Positions 50,486 to 59,370 of a stretch of DNA of 64,000 nt are shown piece after piece (the first letter of the stretch is position 1; every line of letters starts with the position of its first letter). The stretch spans positions 91,703 to 155,702 of the forward strand of contig JBBIVJ010000004.1 of the NCBI GenBank assembly GCA_037439785.1, in the 5' to 3' direction. The position numbers were made by a program, and so were the translations under genes. The notes beneath the pieces were generated by a model. That model ran no database searches. It saw only the letters and a list, made by a program, of their open reading frames with translations, and was not told where the DNA came from. Origin of the DNA: DSVZ01 sp037439785. GTDB taxonomy: Bacteria > Verrucomicrobiota > Verrucomicrobiia > Limisphaerales > J093.

Positions 50486-51888
50486 GGCACGCCGCCGGTC
50501 GTCTGCCGGATTGCTCCTTCGCCGGTTACCGGCGGGGACAAGAACCGCTGCCCACGTTGCCGCCGGGGCGGAGCGTGAAAGACTTTGGCGCCCGGGGGGA
50601 CGGTGAAACCGATGACACGGCGGCCTTTCGGCGGGCCTTGGCGGAGGTGACCGTCGGAGCCATCGAGGTGCCGCCCGGGCGCTACCGCTTGTGTGGCCGC
50701 CTGGAAATCACCCGGCCGGGAGTCGTGCTGCGGGGGGCCGGGCCAGACCGGACCGTGCTGTTCTTTCCGAGGCCGCTGAACGATGTCGAACCCAACTGGG
50801 GAGCGACCACCACGGGCCGAAAGACCTCGAATTACTCCTGGTCCGGAGGGTTCGTGACCTTGCGCGGGAGTTTTCGCTCCCGGGAGCTGACCGCCATCAC
50901 CGAACCGGCCCGGCGGGGTGACCGCAGCTTTCGGGTGGCTTCCACGGCGGGGCTGCGGGCCGGCCAGGAGATCGAGGTTTTTCAGCAGGACACCCCCGAG
51001 AACACGCTGGCGGTGCACCTTTATGACGGCGACGCGGGACCGGTGGAAAACCTCAAGGGCCGGGCGCACACGTCCCTGATCTGCCGCATCACCGCCCTCG
51101 AGCCGCAGCGGGTCACCGTGGACCGGCCGTTGCGGACGGACCTCCGCCCGGAATGGCGGCCACGCCTGCGCTCCTTCGAGCCTTCCGTGACCGAGTCCGG
51201 CGTGGAAGGGCTCACCTTTGAATTCCCCCGGACGCCCTACCAGGGGCATTTCACCGAGTTGGGGTTCAACCCGGTGGCCTTGACCGGCGTGGCGCACTGC
51301 TGGGTGCGCCAGGTGCGGGTGGTCAACGCGGACAACGGCCCGTTCATCAGCGGCGCCTTCAACACCGTGCAAGACCTGGTGCTGCAATCCATGCGCCCCC
51401 CGGACTCCCAGAACTACACCGGTCATCACGGCGTGTCCTTCGGCGGGACCGACAACCTGCTCGAGCGCTTCGACCTGCAGGTCCGCTTCATCCACGACCT
51501 CACCGTGAGCGGGTTTGCCGCCGGCAACGTCCTCAGCCGCGGACGCGGCCTGGACCTGAGTCTGGACCACCACCGCCATGCGCCGCACGAAAACCTCTTC
51601 ACTGAACTCGACGCCGGCGCGGGCACGCGGCTGTGGCATTGCGGGGGAGGCGCCGCCCTGGGCAAGCACTGCGGAGCGCGCGGCACTTTCTGGAACATCC
51701 GCGCTGCCCGGCCGTTGTCCTATCCGCCCGAGGGGTTCGGGCCGCCTTCAATCAACCTGGTCGGCCTGACTACCACGGCGCCTTCGCTGACGGAACCCCG
51801 GGGCCGGTGGTTCGAGGCGATCCCGCCGGACCAACTGCAGCCGCCCAATCTTTACGAGGCACAGCTTCAGCGCCGCCTCCGCCCCTGA
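50347..51888 (+). CDS. Pectate-lyase-superfamily (right-handed beta-helix) secreted protein
   Basis: A 513-residue exported protein with signal peptide (RLVLLLCGVAPLWGITPAGR). SVKDFGARGDGETDDTAAFR is the classic opening of Pectate_lyase_3 / GH28-like beta-helix proteins, followed by EVPPGRYRLCGRLEITRPGV. Later coils contain ESGVEGLTFEFPRTP and the His-rich HHGVSFGGTDN and LSLDHHRHAPHENLFTELDA. No standard GH28 catalytic NTD/G(D/Q)D/GHG set could be seen, so the activity is uncertain; a polysaccharide lyase or hydrolase is likely. It is divergent from the module 2 sigma gene. Its 5' end is duplicated in decayed form at 40.6 kb. Confidence 0.85.
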   Translation: MQIAPCPSSRRPGRLVLLLCGVAPLWGITPAGRAATSMLWGEQGERWHAAGRLPDCSFAGYRRGQEPLPTLPPGRSVKDFGARGDGETDDTAAFRRALAEVTVGAIEVPPGRYRLCGRLEITRPGVVLRGAGPDRTVLFFPRPLNDVEPNWGATTTGRKTSNYSWSGGFVTLRGSFRSRELTAITEPARRGDRSFRVASTAGLRAGQEIEVFQQDTPENTLAVHLYDGDAGPVENLKGRAHTSLICRITALEPQRVTVDRPLRTDLRPEWRPRLRSFEPSVTESGVEGLTFEFPRTPYQGHFTELGFNPVALTGVAHCWVRQVRVVNADNGPFISGAFNTVQDLVLQSMRPPDSQNYTGHHGVSFGGTDNLLERFDLQVRFIHDLTVSGFAAGNVLSRGRGLDLSLDHHRHAPHENLFTELDAGAGTRLWHCGGGAALGKHCGARGTFWNIRAARPLSYPPEGFGPPSINLVGLTTTAPSLTEPRGRWFEAIPPDQLQPPNLYEAQLQRRLRP

Positions 51889-52030
51889 ACCGCTGGCCCG
51901 TGGGCTGCCCGGGCGCTTGAATTGAACTGGGCGACCCAACCGCGGTCGCAGCCCTTGCCCACGCCCCACAAACATGCTCGAAAATGCCGGCCCGCCCCCC
52001 TAGGCTCCCTCCCCGCACACACCACACACC

Positions 52031-53707
52031 ATGAGCACCACCTACACCCTCGGTTTGGATTACGGCACCAACTCGGTGCGCGCCCTGCTGGTCAACACCG
52101 CCAACGGCCGCGAGGTCGCCACCGCCGTCTGGGACTACGCTCACGGCACCGACGGCGTGCTCCTCAGCCGCGACCCCAACCTCGCCCGCCAACACCCCGC
52201 CGACTACGTCCAGGGTGCCGAAATCACCATCAAAAAGGCCCTGGCCCGGGCGCGGCGAAACGTCCGCGGCTTCAAGCCCGACCAGGTGGCGGGCATCGGC
52301 GTGGACACCACCGGCAGCACGCCCATCCCGGTGGACGCCTCCGGCCGGCCGCTGGCCTTCCAGAAAAGGTTCGCCAAGAACCCGGCGGCCATGGCCTGGC
52401 TGTGGAAGGACCACACCAGCGTGGCCGAGGCGGCCGAGATCACCGAGAAGGCCCGCCAACTCCGGCCCCACTACCTGGCCAAGTGCGGCGGCACCTACTC
52501 GAGCGAATGGTTCTTCAGCAAAATCTTCCACTGCCTCCGCACCGCCCCCGAGGTCTTCGAGGCGGCCCACACCTGGGTCGAATGCGCCGACTGGGTGCCG
52601 GCCATGCTCACCGGCACCGAGGCGCCGGATAAACTCACCGTGGGCGTCTGCGCCGCCGGCCACAAGGCCATGTACAATGACGACTGGGGCGGCTACCCGG
52701 ACGCCGAGTTCCTGGCCGCGCTGGACCCCAAGCTCGGTGAATTGCGCGCCCGCCTGCGGCCCAAAGCCCACGCGGTGGACAAGGCCGTTGGCGGTCTCAC
52801 TGCCGAATGGGCCGCGCGCACCGGTCTGCCGGCGGGCATCCCGGTGGCCGTCGGCGCCTTCGACGCCCACCTGGGCGGGGTGGGCAGCGGCATCGCCCCG
52901 GGCACGCTGGTCAAGATCATCGGCACCAGCACCTGCGACATGATGGTGGTGCCGGTGGGCCAGCCGCTGGCGGACATCCCCGGCCTGTGCGGCATCGTCA
53001 ACGGCAGCATCCTGCCGGGCTACTGGGGCCTGGAGGCCGGCCAGTCGGCCGTGGGCGACATCTTCAACTGGTTCGTCAACTACCTCCAGCCCGGCGGCAA
53101 GAAGCTCGGTTCGCACGAGGAACTCACCCAAGGCGCCGCCCGGCTCAAGCCCGGCGAAAGCGGGCTGCTGGCGCTGGACTGGAACAACGGCAACCGCACC
53201 ATCCTGGTGGACCAGCGGCTGACCGGCCTGCTACTGGGCCAGACGCTTTACACCACCCCGGCGGAGATTTACCGGGCGCTCATCGAGGCCACGGCCTTTG
53301 GGGCGCTGACCATCATCAACCGCTTCGAGGAGTACGGCGTGAAGGTTGAACAGATCGTCAACTGCGGCGGCATCGCCGAGAAAAACCCGCTGGTCATGCA
53401 AATCTACGCCGACGTCACCGGCCGGCCGATGAAGGTGAGCCGCTCGGCTCAGACCTGCGCGCTGGGCGCGGCCGTCGCCGGGGCAGTGGTGGCCGGCGTG
53501 CACCCGGACTTCGCCACCGCTCAGAAGGCCATGACCGGCCTCAAACCGCGGGTCTTCCAGCCCAACCCCAAAGCCCACGAGGTGTACCGCCAGCTCTACC
53601 CGCTTTACCGCAAACTGCACGATGCCTACGGCACCCGCGAGTGGACCGGCAACCTCTACGACGTGATGAAGACGTTGCTCGACATCCGGGGTCGCGCCCG
53701 TGGCTGA
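52031..53707 (+). CDS. araB: L-ribulokinase (AraB)
   Basis: Phosphorylates L-ribulose to L-ribulose 5-phosphate in L-arabinose use; FGGY family. At 558 residues it matches AraB (about 560). LGLDYGTNSVRALLVN is the N-terminal phosphate-binding region. VDTTGSTPIPVD, GGTYSSEWFFSKIFH, VECADWVPAMLTG, AVGAFDAHLGGVGSGI, GTSTCDMMV, GYWGLEAGQSAVGDIFNWFV and NCGGIAEKNPLVMQIYADVT are typical of ribulokinase rather than xylulokinase. No araA or araD lies nearby. The ATG at 52031 has no good ribosome site but matches the family start exactly. Confidence 0.95.
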   Translation: MSTTYTLGLDYGTNSVRALLVNTANGREVATAVWDYAHGTDGVLLSRDPNLARQHPADYVQGAEITIKKALARARRNVRGFKPDQVAGIGVDTTGSTPIPVDASGRPLAFQKRFAKNPAAMAWLWKDHTSVAEAAEITEKARQLRPHYLAKCGGTYSSEWFFSKIFHCLRTAPEVFEAAHTWVECADWVPAMLTGTEAPDKLTVGVCAAGHKAMYNDDWGGYPDAEFLAALDPKLGELRARLRPKAHAVDKAVGGLTAEWAARTGLPAGIPVAVGAFDAHLGGVGSGIAPGTLVKIIGTSTCDMMVVPVGQPLADIPGLCGIVNGSILPGYWGLEAGQSAVGDIFNWFVNYLQPGGKKLGSHEELTQGAARLKPGESGLLALDWNNGNRTILVDQRLTGLLLGQTLYTTPAEIYRALIEATAFGALTIINRFEEYGVKVEQIVNCGGIAEKNPLVMQIYADVTGRPMKVSRSAQTCALGAAVAGAVVAGVHPDFATAQKAMTGLKPRVFQPNPKAHEVYRQLYPLYRKLHDAYGTREWTGNLYDVMKTLLDIRGRARG

Positions 53708-53822
53708 ACCGCCCGGCCCGCTGGCCGGGGACCCACCGCGTCCGGCAGGGGGCCTGCCTCCAACCGCCGCCGAGTGTCGGAAAAACGTGTCTGTGCTCCG
53801 GTCTGCGGCTAACCTTGCCCGC

Positions 53823-55640
53823 GTGCGGGAGTGCCCCGGTCAACACCCCCGCCCGCCGCGGTGCCGCCGGCTTGCCGCGAGGGCGCTCGCGGTCCTGGGC
53901 TGCGCGCTGCCCCTCGCCCTGGCGGGGGAGCCGCGCCCGCCGGTCTTCCCCGCCCTTGAGCTGGGCTGGGAGAACTTCGATCCCGGCGAACGCCTGCTGG
54001 CCGAACTCCACTGCACCGCCTGCCATGAGGCCGGGTCCGCGGTGACCGGGCGCTTGCGCCCCCCACCCGCCCCGCAACTCCTCACCGCCGGCGCCCGCCT
54101 GCGGCCGGACTTCTTGCGCGCCTGGCTGGCGTCGCCGCTGACCACCATGCCCGGCACCACCATGCCCGACGTTCTGGGGGTGTTGTCGCCCGCTGCGCGC
54201 GCGGAGGCGGTCGAGGACTTGACGCACTTCCTGCTTGCCCTGGCCCCACCCCCGGCCGCGACGCCGCCGCCCGGCGGGGGCGGTGAACTGGCCTTTCAGC
54301 AGGGGCGGGTGTTGTACCACCAGAGCGGGTGCGTGGCCTGTCATGCCCCGTTCGAGCCGGCCGCCCGCCTGTTCCCACATAGCGTGGGTGCGCCCACCGA
54401 CCCGGAAGGGCTGCGCTACGCCCTGGCCCGCCTGCAGGACACCTCGCCGGCCCTGCCCGACCTGGCAGCCAAATACCGCCCCGGCGCGCTGGCCGCATTT
54501 CTGGCGAACCCGCTCGAGTCCCGGCCCGCCGGCCGCATGCCCTCGCTCAACCTCACCGCCGCCGAGACCCACGCGCTGGCCACTTACTTGAACCGCGTGA
54601 CCGCCGCCACGGCCGAACCCCCCGCGCCCCCCCGCGCGCACCCCGAAGGGCCGGCCGGGGGGGAGCCTTTCCCGGTGGACCCGGAGCGGGCGCGTCGCGG
54701 GCAGCGCCTTTTCGCCGAGGTTGGGTGCGCGGCCTGCCATGCGGTCGAGGCCGACGGCGCGCCGCTGCCTTCCCGGCTGCGCGCCCCGGAGTGGTCGGCC
54801 CTGCGTGCGGACAGTCCCACCGGTTGCCTGGCCCCCGAGCCCGGCCCGCGCGCGGCGCGTTATGTCCTGAGCGCGGCCCAGCGCACGGCACTGCGGGACA
54901 CCTTGCAGCGGCGGGAAAACCTCCTTCAGCCGCCGGGGCCGGCACAGCGCGTCACCCACACCCTGGTGGCCCTCAACTGCACCGCCTGTCATGCCCGCGA
55001 CGGCCTGGGCGGACCGTCGCCCTCCCGGGCCGACTACTTCACCACCCTGGGTGAGGCCGACCTCGGCGACGAAGGCCGCCTGCCTCCGCACCTCAGCAGC
55101 GTCGGCTACAAGCTCCGACCGGACTGGCTGGGGCAGGTCCTGACCAACCGCGCCGTGGTGCGCCCCTACCTGGCGGTGCGCATGCCCCAATACGGCGCCG
55201 CACAGGTGGCCCACCTGGCGCTGGATTTTCCGGCCAGCGACGGCGGGGAGGGCGATCCTGCCGTCCCGGCCGGCGAGTTCGAGGCGGGCCGGCAACTGGC
55301 CGGCGTCGAGGGCGGCTACGGCTGCATCCAATGCCATCGCTGGGGGCCGTACCCGGCCCTGGGGGTGTCGGTCATGGACCTGACCCGCATGACCGCGCGC
55401 CTGCGTTGGCCGTGGTTCCACGCCTACCTCCTGGACCCGCCCAGCCTCCGCCCCGGCACGCGCATGCCGGCCTTCTGGCCCGACGGGCGCGCCACCGTGC
55501 CGAACCTCCTCGAGGGGGACGCCGAGCGGCAAATCGCCGCGCTCTGGGCCTACCTCGCCCGGGGTACCAACGCCCCGCTGCCGCCGGGCCTGCTGACCGC
55601 GCCCCGCGCTCCCGCAGCGTCGCCGGAAGACTACGAATAG
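53823..55640 (+). CDS. Secreted multiheme c-type cytochrome (five CxxCH)
   Basis: About 605 residues from a GTG start. A signal peptide (RRLAARALAVLGCALPLALA) precedes five c-type heme motifs: CTACH (about 63), CVACH (170), CAACH (303), CTACH (386) and CIQCH (501). Regions such as MPGTTMPDV, RMPSLNLTAAETHALATYLN and GTRMPAFWPDGRATVPNLLE have the Met ligands and helices of cytochrome c domains. Verrucomicrobia and Planctomycetes have many such proteins, often linked to DUF1549/DUF1553 or dehydrogenases, but none are next to it. The start is uncertain: an in-frame GTG at 53700 overlaps the araB stop, and GTGs at 53787 and 53793 are also possible. Confidence 0.85.
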   Translation: MRECPGQHPRPPRCRRLAARALAVLGCALPLALAGEPRPPVFPALELGWENFDPGERLLAELHCTACHEAGSAVTGRLRPPPAPQLLTAGARLRPDFLRAWLASPLTTMPGTTMPDVLGVLSPAARAEAVEDLTHFLLALAPPPAATPPPGGGGELAFQQGRVLYHQSGCVACHAPFEPAARLFPHSVGAPTDPEGLRYALARLQDTSPALPDLAAKYRPGALAAFLANPLESRPAGRMPSLNLTAAETHALATYLNRVTAATAEPPAPPRAHPEGPAGGEPFPVDPERARRGQRLFAEVGCAACHAVEADGAPLPSRLRAPEWSALRADSPTGCLAPEPGPRAARYVLSAAQRTALRDTLQRRENLLQPPGPAQRVTHTLVALNCTACHARDGLGGPSPSRADYFTTLGEADLGDEGRLPPHLSSVGYKLRPDWLGQVLTNRAVVRPYLAVRMPQYGAAQVAHLALDFPASDGGEGDPAVPAGEFEAGRQLAGVEGGYGCIQCHRWGPYPALGVSVMDLTRMTARLRWPWFHAYLLDPPSLRPGTRMPAFWPDGRATVPNLLEGDAERQIAALWAYLARGTNAPLPPGLLTAPRAPAASPEDYE

Positions 55641-55724
55641 GTGTCGGATGGCCGGCCCGGCCGGCCCGGACCGGTCCTTGATTGGCAGGCGGAACCGCGG
55701 CCGTTAGGCTGGGCGCGCGTGAGC

Positions 55725-56996
55725 ATGACGGAAGTCTCCCCCGGCATCGAAGGCCGGGCCGCAACCGCCTCCGGGGCGGTGAACGAGCCGGTCCAGCCCG
55801 ACCAGCCCGCCCCCCTGCCGGGCGGGGGCGCCGCCGCCCGCCAGACCCCGCCCCGCCTGGGCATCATCGGCGGCGGGCAACTGGCCAAGATGACCGCGCA
55901 GGCCGCGGCCCAACTGGGCGTGGCGGTGCTGGTGCTCGAACGGGCGGAGGATTGCCCCGCCGCGCCGCTGGCCGCGGAATTCCACGCCGGTGACCTCAAC
56001 GACGCCGGCGCGTTGTTGCGCTTCGCCGCCCGCGCCGAGGTCCTGACCCTGGAGAACGAGTTTGTGGACGCCGGGCTGCTCGGGCGGCTCGAGGCCGCCG
56101 GGCACCGGCTGTTTCCCTCCGCGCGCTGTCTGGGGCTGGTGCAGGACAAGCTGGCGCAAAAGGAAGCCCTGGCCGCCGCCGGCCTGCCGGTGCCGCGCTT
56201 TGGGGCAGTGCACTCCCCGGCAGAGGTCGTGGCCGCGGGGGCGCAACTGGGTTGGCCGCTGCTGCTGAAGGCGCGCCGCAATGCCTACGACGGCAAAGGC
56301 AATGCCACGCTGGCGGGGCCGGAGGAGGTTGCACCGGCCTGGGAGCGCCTGGACGGCGGACGCGGCCGGGCCCTGTACGTCGAGGCGTTCTGTGACTTCG
56401 AGGCCGAGCTGGCCGTGATGGTGACCCGGGGCCGGGACGGCGGGATGGTCACCTATCCGGTGGTGGAAACGGTCCAGCGCGAGCACATCTGCCACGAAGT
56501 GCGCGTCCCAGCCGCCGTACCGGAAGCAATGGCGGCGCACGCGGCCGACCTGGCGCGGCGGGCGGCGGAGGTGGCCGGGGTGGTGGGCAGCTTCGGGGTC
56601 GAGATGTTTCTGAGCCGGGGGGGTGGGTTGTACGTGAACGAACTGGCGCCGCGCGTGCACAACTCGGGCCATTACACCATCGAGGCCTGTTGCTGTTCGC
56701 AGTTTGAAAACCACGTCCGCGCCGTGCTGGGCTGGCCGCTGGGCGACCCGGCCCTGGTGGCGCCCGCGGCGGTCATGGTGAACCTGCTCGGCGCGGGGCC
56801 CGGGCCGGGCTGGCCGGCGGGCGTGGCGGAAGCCCTGGCCGTGCCAGGGGCGCATTTGCACCTGTACGGCAAATCGCGCAGTGCCCGCGGCCGCAAGATG
56901 GGCCATGTGACCGCCCTGGGGGCGACGCTGGCGGAGGCGCTCGCCACTGCCCGCCGCGCCAGCGCCTGCCTCCGCTTTGGTCTTCCGGAATCATGA
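55725..56996 (+). CDS. purK: 5-(carboxyamino)imidazole ribonucleotide synthase (PurK)
   Basis: ATP-grasp enzyme converting AIR plus bicarbonate to N5-CAIR in purine synthesis. RLGIIGGGQLAKMTAQAAAQ is the N-terminal domain start. LKARRNAYDGKGN is the ATP-grasp loop, EAFCDFEAELAVMVTRG and FGVEMFLSRGGGLYVNELAP carry the metal- and ATP-binding acidic residues, and RVHNSGHYTIEACCCSQFEN is a PurK signature. At 423 residues it is longer than usual because of a roughly 45-residue Gly/Pro-rich N-terminal extension; a GTG within that extension could be the true start. purE follows 96 bp later. Confidence 0.94.
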   Translation: MTEVSPGIEGRAATASGAVNEPVQPDQPAPLPGGGAAARQTPPRLGIIGGGQLAKMTAQAAAQLGVAVLVLERAEDCPAAPLAAEFHAGDLNDAGALLRFAARAEVLTLENEFVDAGLLGRLEAAGHRLFPSARCLGLVQDKLAQKEALAAAGLPVPRFGAVHSPAEVVAAGAQLGWPLLLKARRNAYDGKGNATLAGPEEVAPAWERLDGGRGRALYVEAFCDFEAELAVMVTRGRDGGMVTYPVVETVQREHICHEVRVPAAVPEAMAAHAADLARRAAEVAGVVGSFGVEMFLSRGGGLYVNELAPRVHNSGHYTIEACCCSQFENHVRAVLGWPLGDPALVAPAAVMVNLLGAGPGPGWPAGVAEALAVPGAHLHLYGKSRSARGRKMGHVTALGATLAEALATARRASACLRFGLPES

Positions 56997-57092
56997 ACCC
57001 GCTGCGTTCCGACCACCCGCGGAGCAGCGCGCCCGGTCCGGCGCCGCGCGCTGCCGGCCGGTTGGGGCGCCACGCACCCGCGGAGCAAACTC

Positions 57093-57611
57093 ATGGCCAC
57101 TGAAACCAACCTCCCGCCGCAGGTGGGCATTATCATGGGCAGCGACTCGGACTGGCCCACCCTCCAACCCGCCGCCGCCGTCTGCGCCAGCTTCGGCGTG
57201 CCGCACGAGGTGCGCGTGGTCTCGGCGCACCGCACCCCGGACGACATGGCCGAGTATGGCCGGACCGCGCACGCCCGCGGCCTGCGGGTGATCATTGCCG
57301 GCGCGGGCGGGGCGGCGCACCTGCCGGGGATGGTGGCCAGCCACACGCCGTTGCCGGTGATCGGCGTGCCGGTCCAGAGCCGGGCCCTGCACGGCTTGGA
57401 TTCGCTGCTGTCCATCGTGCAAATGCCGCCGGGCATCCCGGTGGCCACCGTGGCCATCGGCGGCGGGCGCAACGCCGGCCTGCTGGCCGTGCAAATCCTC
57501 GCCGTCCACGACCCGCCCCTGCGGCAGCGCCTGCTGGAGTTCCGCGCGGCGATGGCGGCCGAGTCGCGGGCGAAGACCGCGCAGTTGAGCGGGCCGGCCG
57601 GGGCGGCTTGA
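57093..57611 (+). CDS. purE: N5-carboxyaminoimidazole ribonucleotide mutase (PurE)
   Basis: Converts N5-CAIR to CAIR, the step after PurK. It has 172 residues with VGIIMGSDSDWPTLQPAA, VVSAHRTPDDM (catalytic His), IIAGAGGAAHLPGMVASHTP and PVIGVPVQSRALHGLDSLLS, all diagnostic of class I PurE. The gene follows purK on the same strand, as in many bacteria. The ATG at 57093 matches the family start. It is convergent with nadK; the 63-bp gap at 57612-57674 shows no terminator with a T-run. Confidence 0.96.
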   Translation: MATETNLPPQVGIIMGSDSDWPTLQPAAAVCASFGVPHEVRVVSAHRTPDDMAEYGRTAHARGLRVIIAGAGGAAHLPGMVASHTPLPVIGVPVQSRALHGLDSLLSIVQMPPGIPVATVAIGGGRNAGLLAVQILAVHDPPLRQRLLEFRAAMAAESRAKTAQLSGPAGAA

Positions 57612-57674
57612 GGCGCGCGCCGGACGACCGGGGGGCCGTTCCGCGCGAGGGCGTGGGCCGGGCCCCGCGCCGCT

Positions 57675-58574
57675 TCAACGCGGCTCGGCCGGCAGGGTCG
57701 AGCCGCTCCAGTTGAGCTTCTGCTGGAGGGTGTCGAAGAACGAGCTGCCGGCCAGCCGCACCAGATGGGCGGCGTGACGGCTGCGACGGATGGTGACGAG
57801 GTCGCCGGCCTCCAGCCGCGTACAGGCCTGGCCATCGGCGGCCAGAAAGGTCTCCACCCGCCGGCTCAGGAGGCGGACCTCGAGCCGGGCGTCCAGACGG
57901 ACGATGACCGAGCGGTTGGAGAGCGTGTGCGGGCAGATGGGGGTCAGGGCGAAGACCTCGGCCTGGGGGCTGACCACCGCGCCGCCGGCGGCCAGCGAGT
58001 AGGCGGTCGAGCCGGTGGGCGAGCTGACGATGAGGCCGTCGCCGCGGTAGCGGGTGAGCAGTTCGCCGTTGACCCGCACCTCCAGTTCGATCAGGCGCGG
58101 GGTGCCGCCGCGGCTGATGACCAGATCGTTGAGGGCGCGCGCGGCCACCGGTCCCGTGGCCAGGGCGCCGCGCGCTTCGATGAGGGAGCGCGATTCGACC
58201 TCGCAACCGCCGCTCTGGAGGGCGCGCAGCACCTCGGGCAACTGCTCGGCCGAGGCGGCGGTCAGGAAACCCAGGGTGCCGAGGTTGACGCCGAGGATGG
58301 GCGTGGCCCGGCCGGCGGTGTCGCGGGCCACCCGGAGCATGGTGCCGTCGCCCCCCAGCACCAGCAGCAGGTCGGTGCGCGCGGCCAGTTCGGCGTCCGT
58401 GGCGCAGACCGGCAGGCGCAGGCGGGCGGCCCGGGCCGTGGCGGCATCGGTGAGGACGGTGTAACGGCGGGCGCGCAGCAGGCGGACGGCGCGTCGGGCC
58501 AGGGTGAGGGCGGCGGGTTTGTCCGCGTTGACCACCAGGCCCACGCGGCGGATGGGTTCAGTCAGTTTTTTCAA
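57675..58574 (-). CDS. nadK: NAD kinase
   Basis: Phosphorylates NAD to NADP. A 299-residue protein with the NAD kinase motifs LLLVLGGDGTMLR, LGVNLGTLGFLT, ALNDLVISRGG and GDGLIVSSPTGSTAYSLAAGG. The size matches bacterial NadK. It is the last gene of a minus-strand run with tlyA, hemW, thpR and an aldo/keto reductase. Its ATG lies 17 bp inside the end of tlyA, so translation is probably coupled. Confidence 0.95.
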   Translation of the reverse strand: MKKLTEPIRRVGLVVNADKPAALTLARRAVRLLRARRYTVLTDAATARAARLRLPVCATDAELAARTDLLLVLGGDGTMLRVARDTAGRATPILGVNLGTLGFLTAASAEQLPEVLRALQSGGCEVESRSLIEARGALATGPVAARALNDLVISRGGTPRLIELEVRVNGELLTRYRGDGLIVSSPTGSTAYSLAAGGAVVSPQAEVFALTPICPHTLSNRSVIVRLDARLEVRLLSRRVETFLAADGQACTRLEAGDLVTIRRSRHAAHLVRLAGSSFFDTLQQKLNWSGSTLPAEPR

Positions 58575-59310
58575 GCAGCGCGAGAAACTCCCGGTTGCCG
58601 GCCGGCCCGCGCAGGGGCGAGGGGGTGGCCCCCCCCCAGCGCAGGCCGGGCAGGGTGACCACGAACGCCTCCAGTCCCGCCAGGACGCGGCTGTGCACCG
58701 CCGGGTCGGTGATCACGCCGGCGCCGCGGGCCGCCTCGGCCCGGCCGGCCTCGAACTGCGGTTTGACCAGCGCCACGAGCCTACCGGAACGGCGCAACAA
58801 GGCAACCGCCGCGGGCAGGATCAGCCGCAGGGAAATGAACGAGCAATCCACTGTGACCAGGTCGGCCGCGGTGAAGGGCGGGGGCACCCGGTCCGGGGTC
58901 AGCCGTCGGGCGTTGGTGCCCTCGAGCACCACCACGCGCGGGTCCCGGCGGAGTTTCCAGGCCAGCTGGCCGTGGCCCACGTCCACGGCCAGCACCCGCG
59001 CCGCGCCGTGCTGCAGCAGGCAGTCGGTGAAGCCGCCGGTCGAGGCACCCAGGTCCACCGCAATCCAGCCGGTCACGTCCAACCCGAAGTGCTGCAGGGC
59101 GTGCTCGAGTTTGAGGCCGCCGCGGCTCACGTACCGTTCGGGCGCGGTCAGTTCGAGACTGTCCCCGGGGCGAACGGCGTCGCTGGGTTTGCCGGCCACC
59201 TGACCGTTGCGGCGCACCCGGCCGGCGAGGATGGCGCGGCGGGCCTGCTCGCGGCTGGGGCAAAGGCCGCGTTCCACCAGGGCCTGGTCGAGTCGGAGGA
59301 CGGATTTCAT
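58558..59310 (-). CDS. tlyA: TlyA-family rRNA 2'-O-methyltransferase
   Basis: A 250-residue protein with an N-terminal S4 RNA-binding domain (RLDQALVERGLCPSREQARR to VRRNGQVAGKPSD) and a FtsJ-like methyltransferase domain: VSRGGLKLEHALQHF, VDLGASTGGFTDCLLQHGA (SAM loop), VDVGHGQLAWKLR and VDCSFISLRLILPA. TlyA methylates rRNA ribose; some homologs are called hemolysins. tlyA and nadK are frequent neighbours in bacteria, here with a 17-bp overlap. The ATG at 59310 gives the standard N-terminus. Confidence 0.93.
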   Translation of the reverse strand: MKSVLRLDQALVERGLCPSREQARRAILAGRVRRNGQVAGKPSDAVRPGDSLELTAPERYVSRGGLKLEHALQHFGLDVTGWIAVDLGASTGGFTDCLLQHGAARVLAVDVGHGQLAWKLRRDPRVVVLEGTNARRLTPDRVPPPFTAADLVTVDCSFISLRLILPAAVALLRRSGRLVALVKPQFEAGRAEAARGAGVITDPAVHSRVLAGLEAFVVTLPGLRWGGATPSPLRGPAGNREFLALLEKTD

Positions 59311-59370
59311 GCCGGGCAGGAACGGACGGGGGGGGAAGGGCGGCGGGGGGCATCTGCCCCGGGCGCCGCG

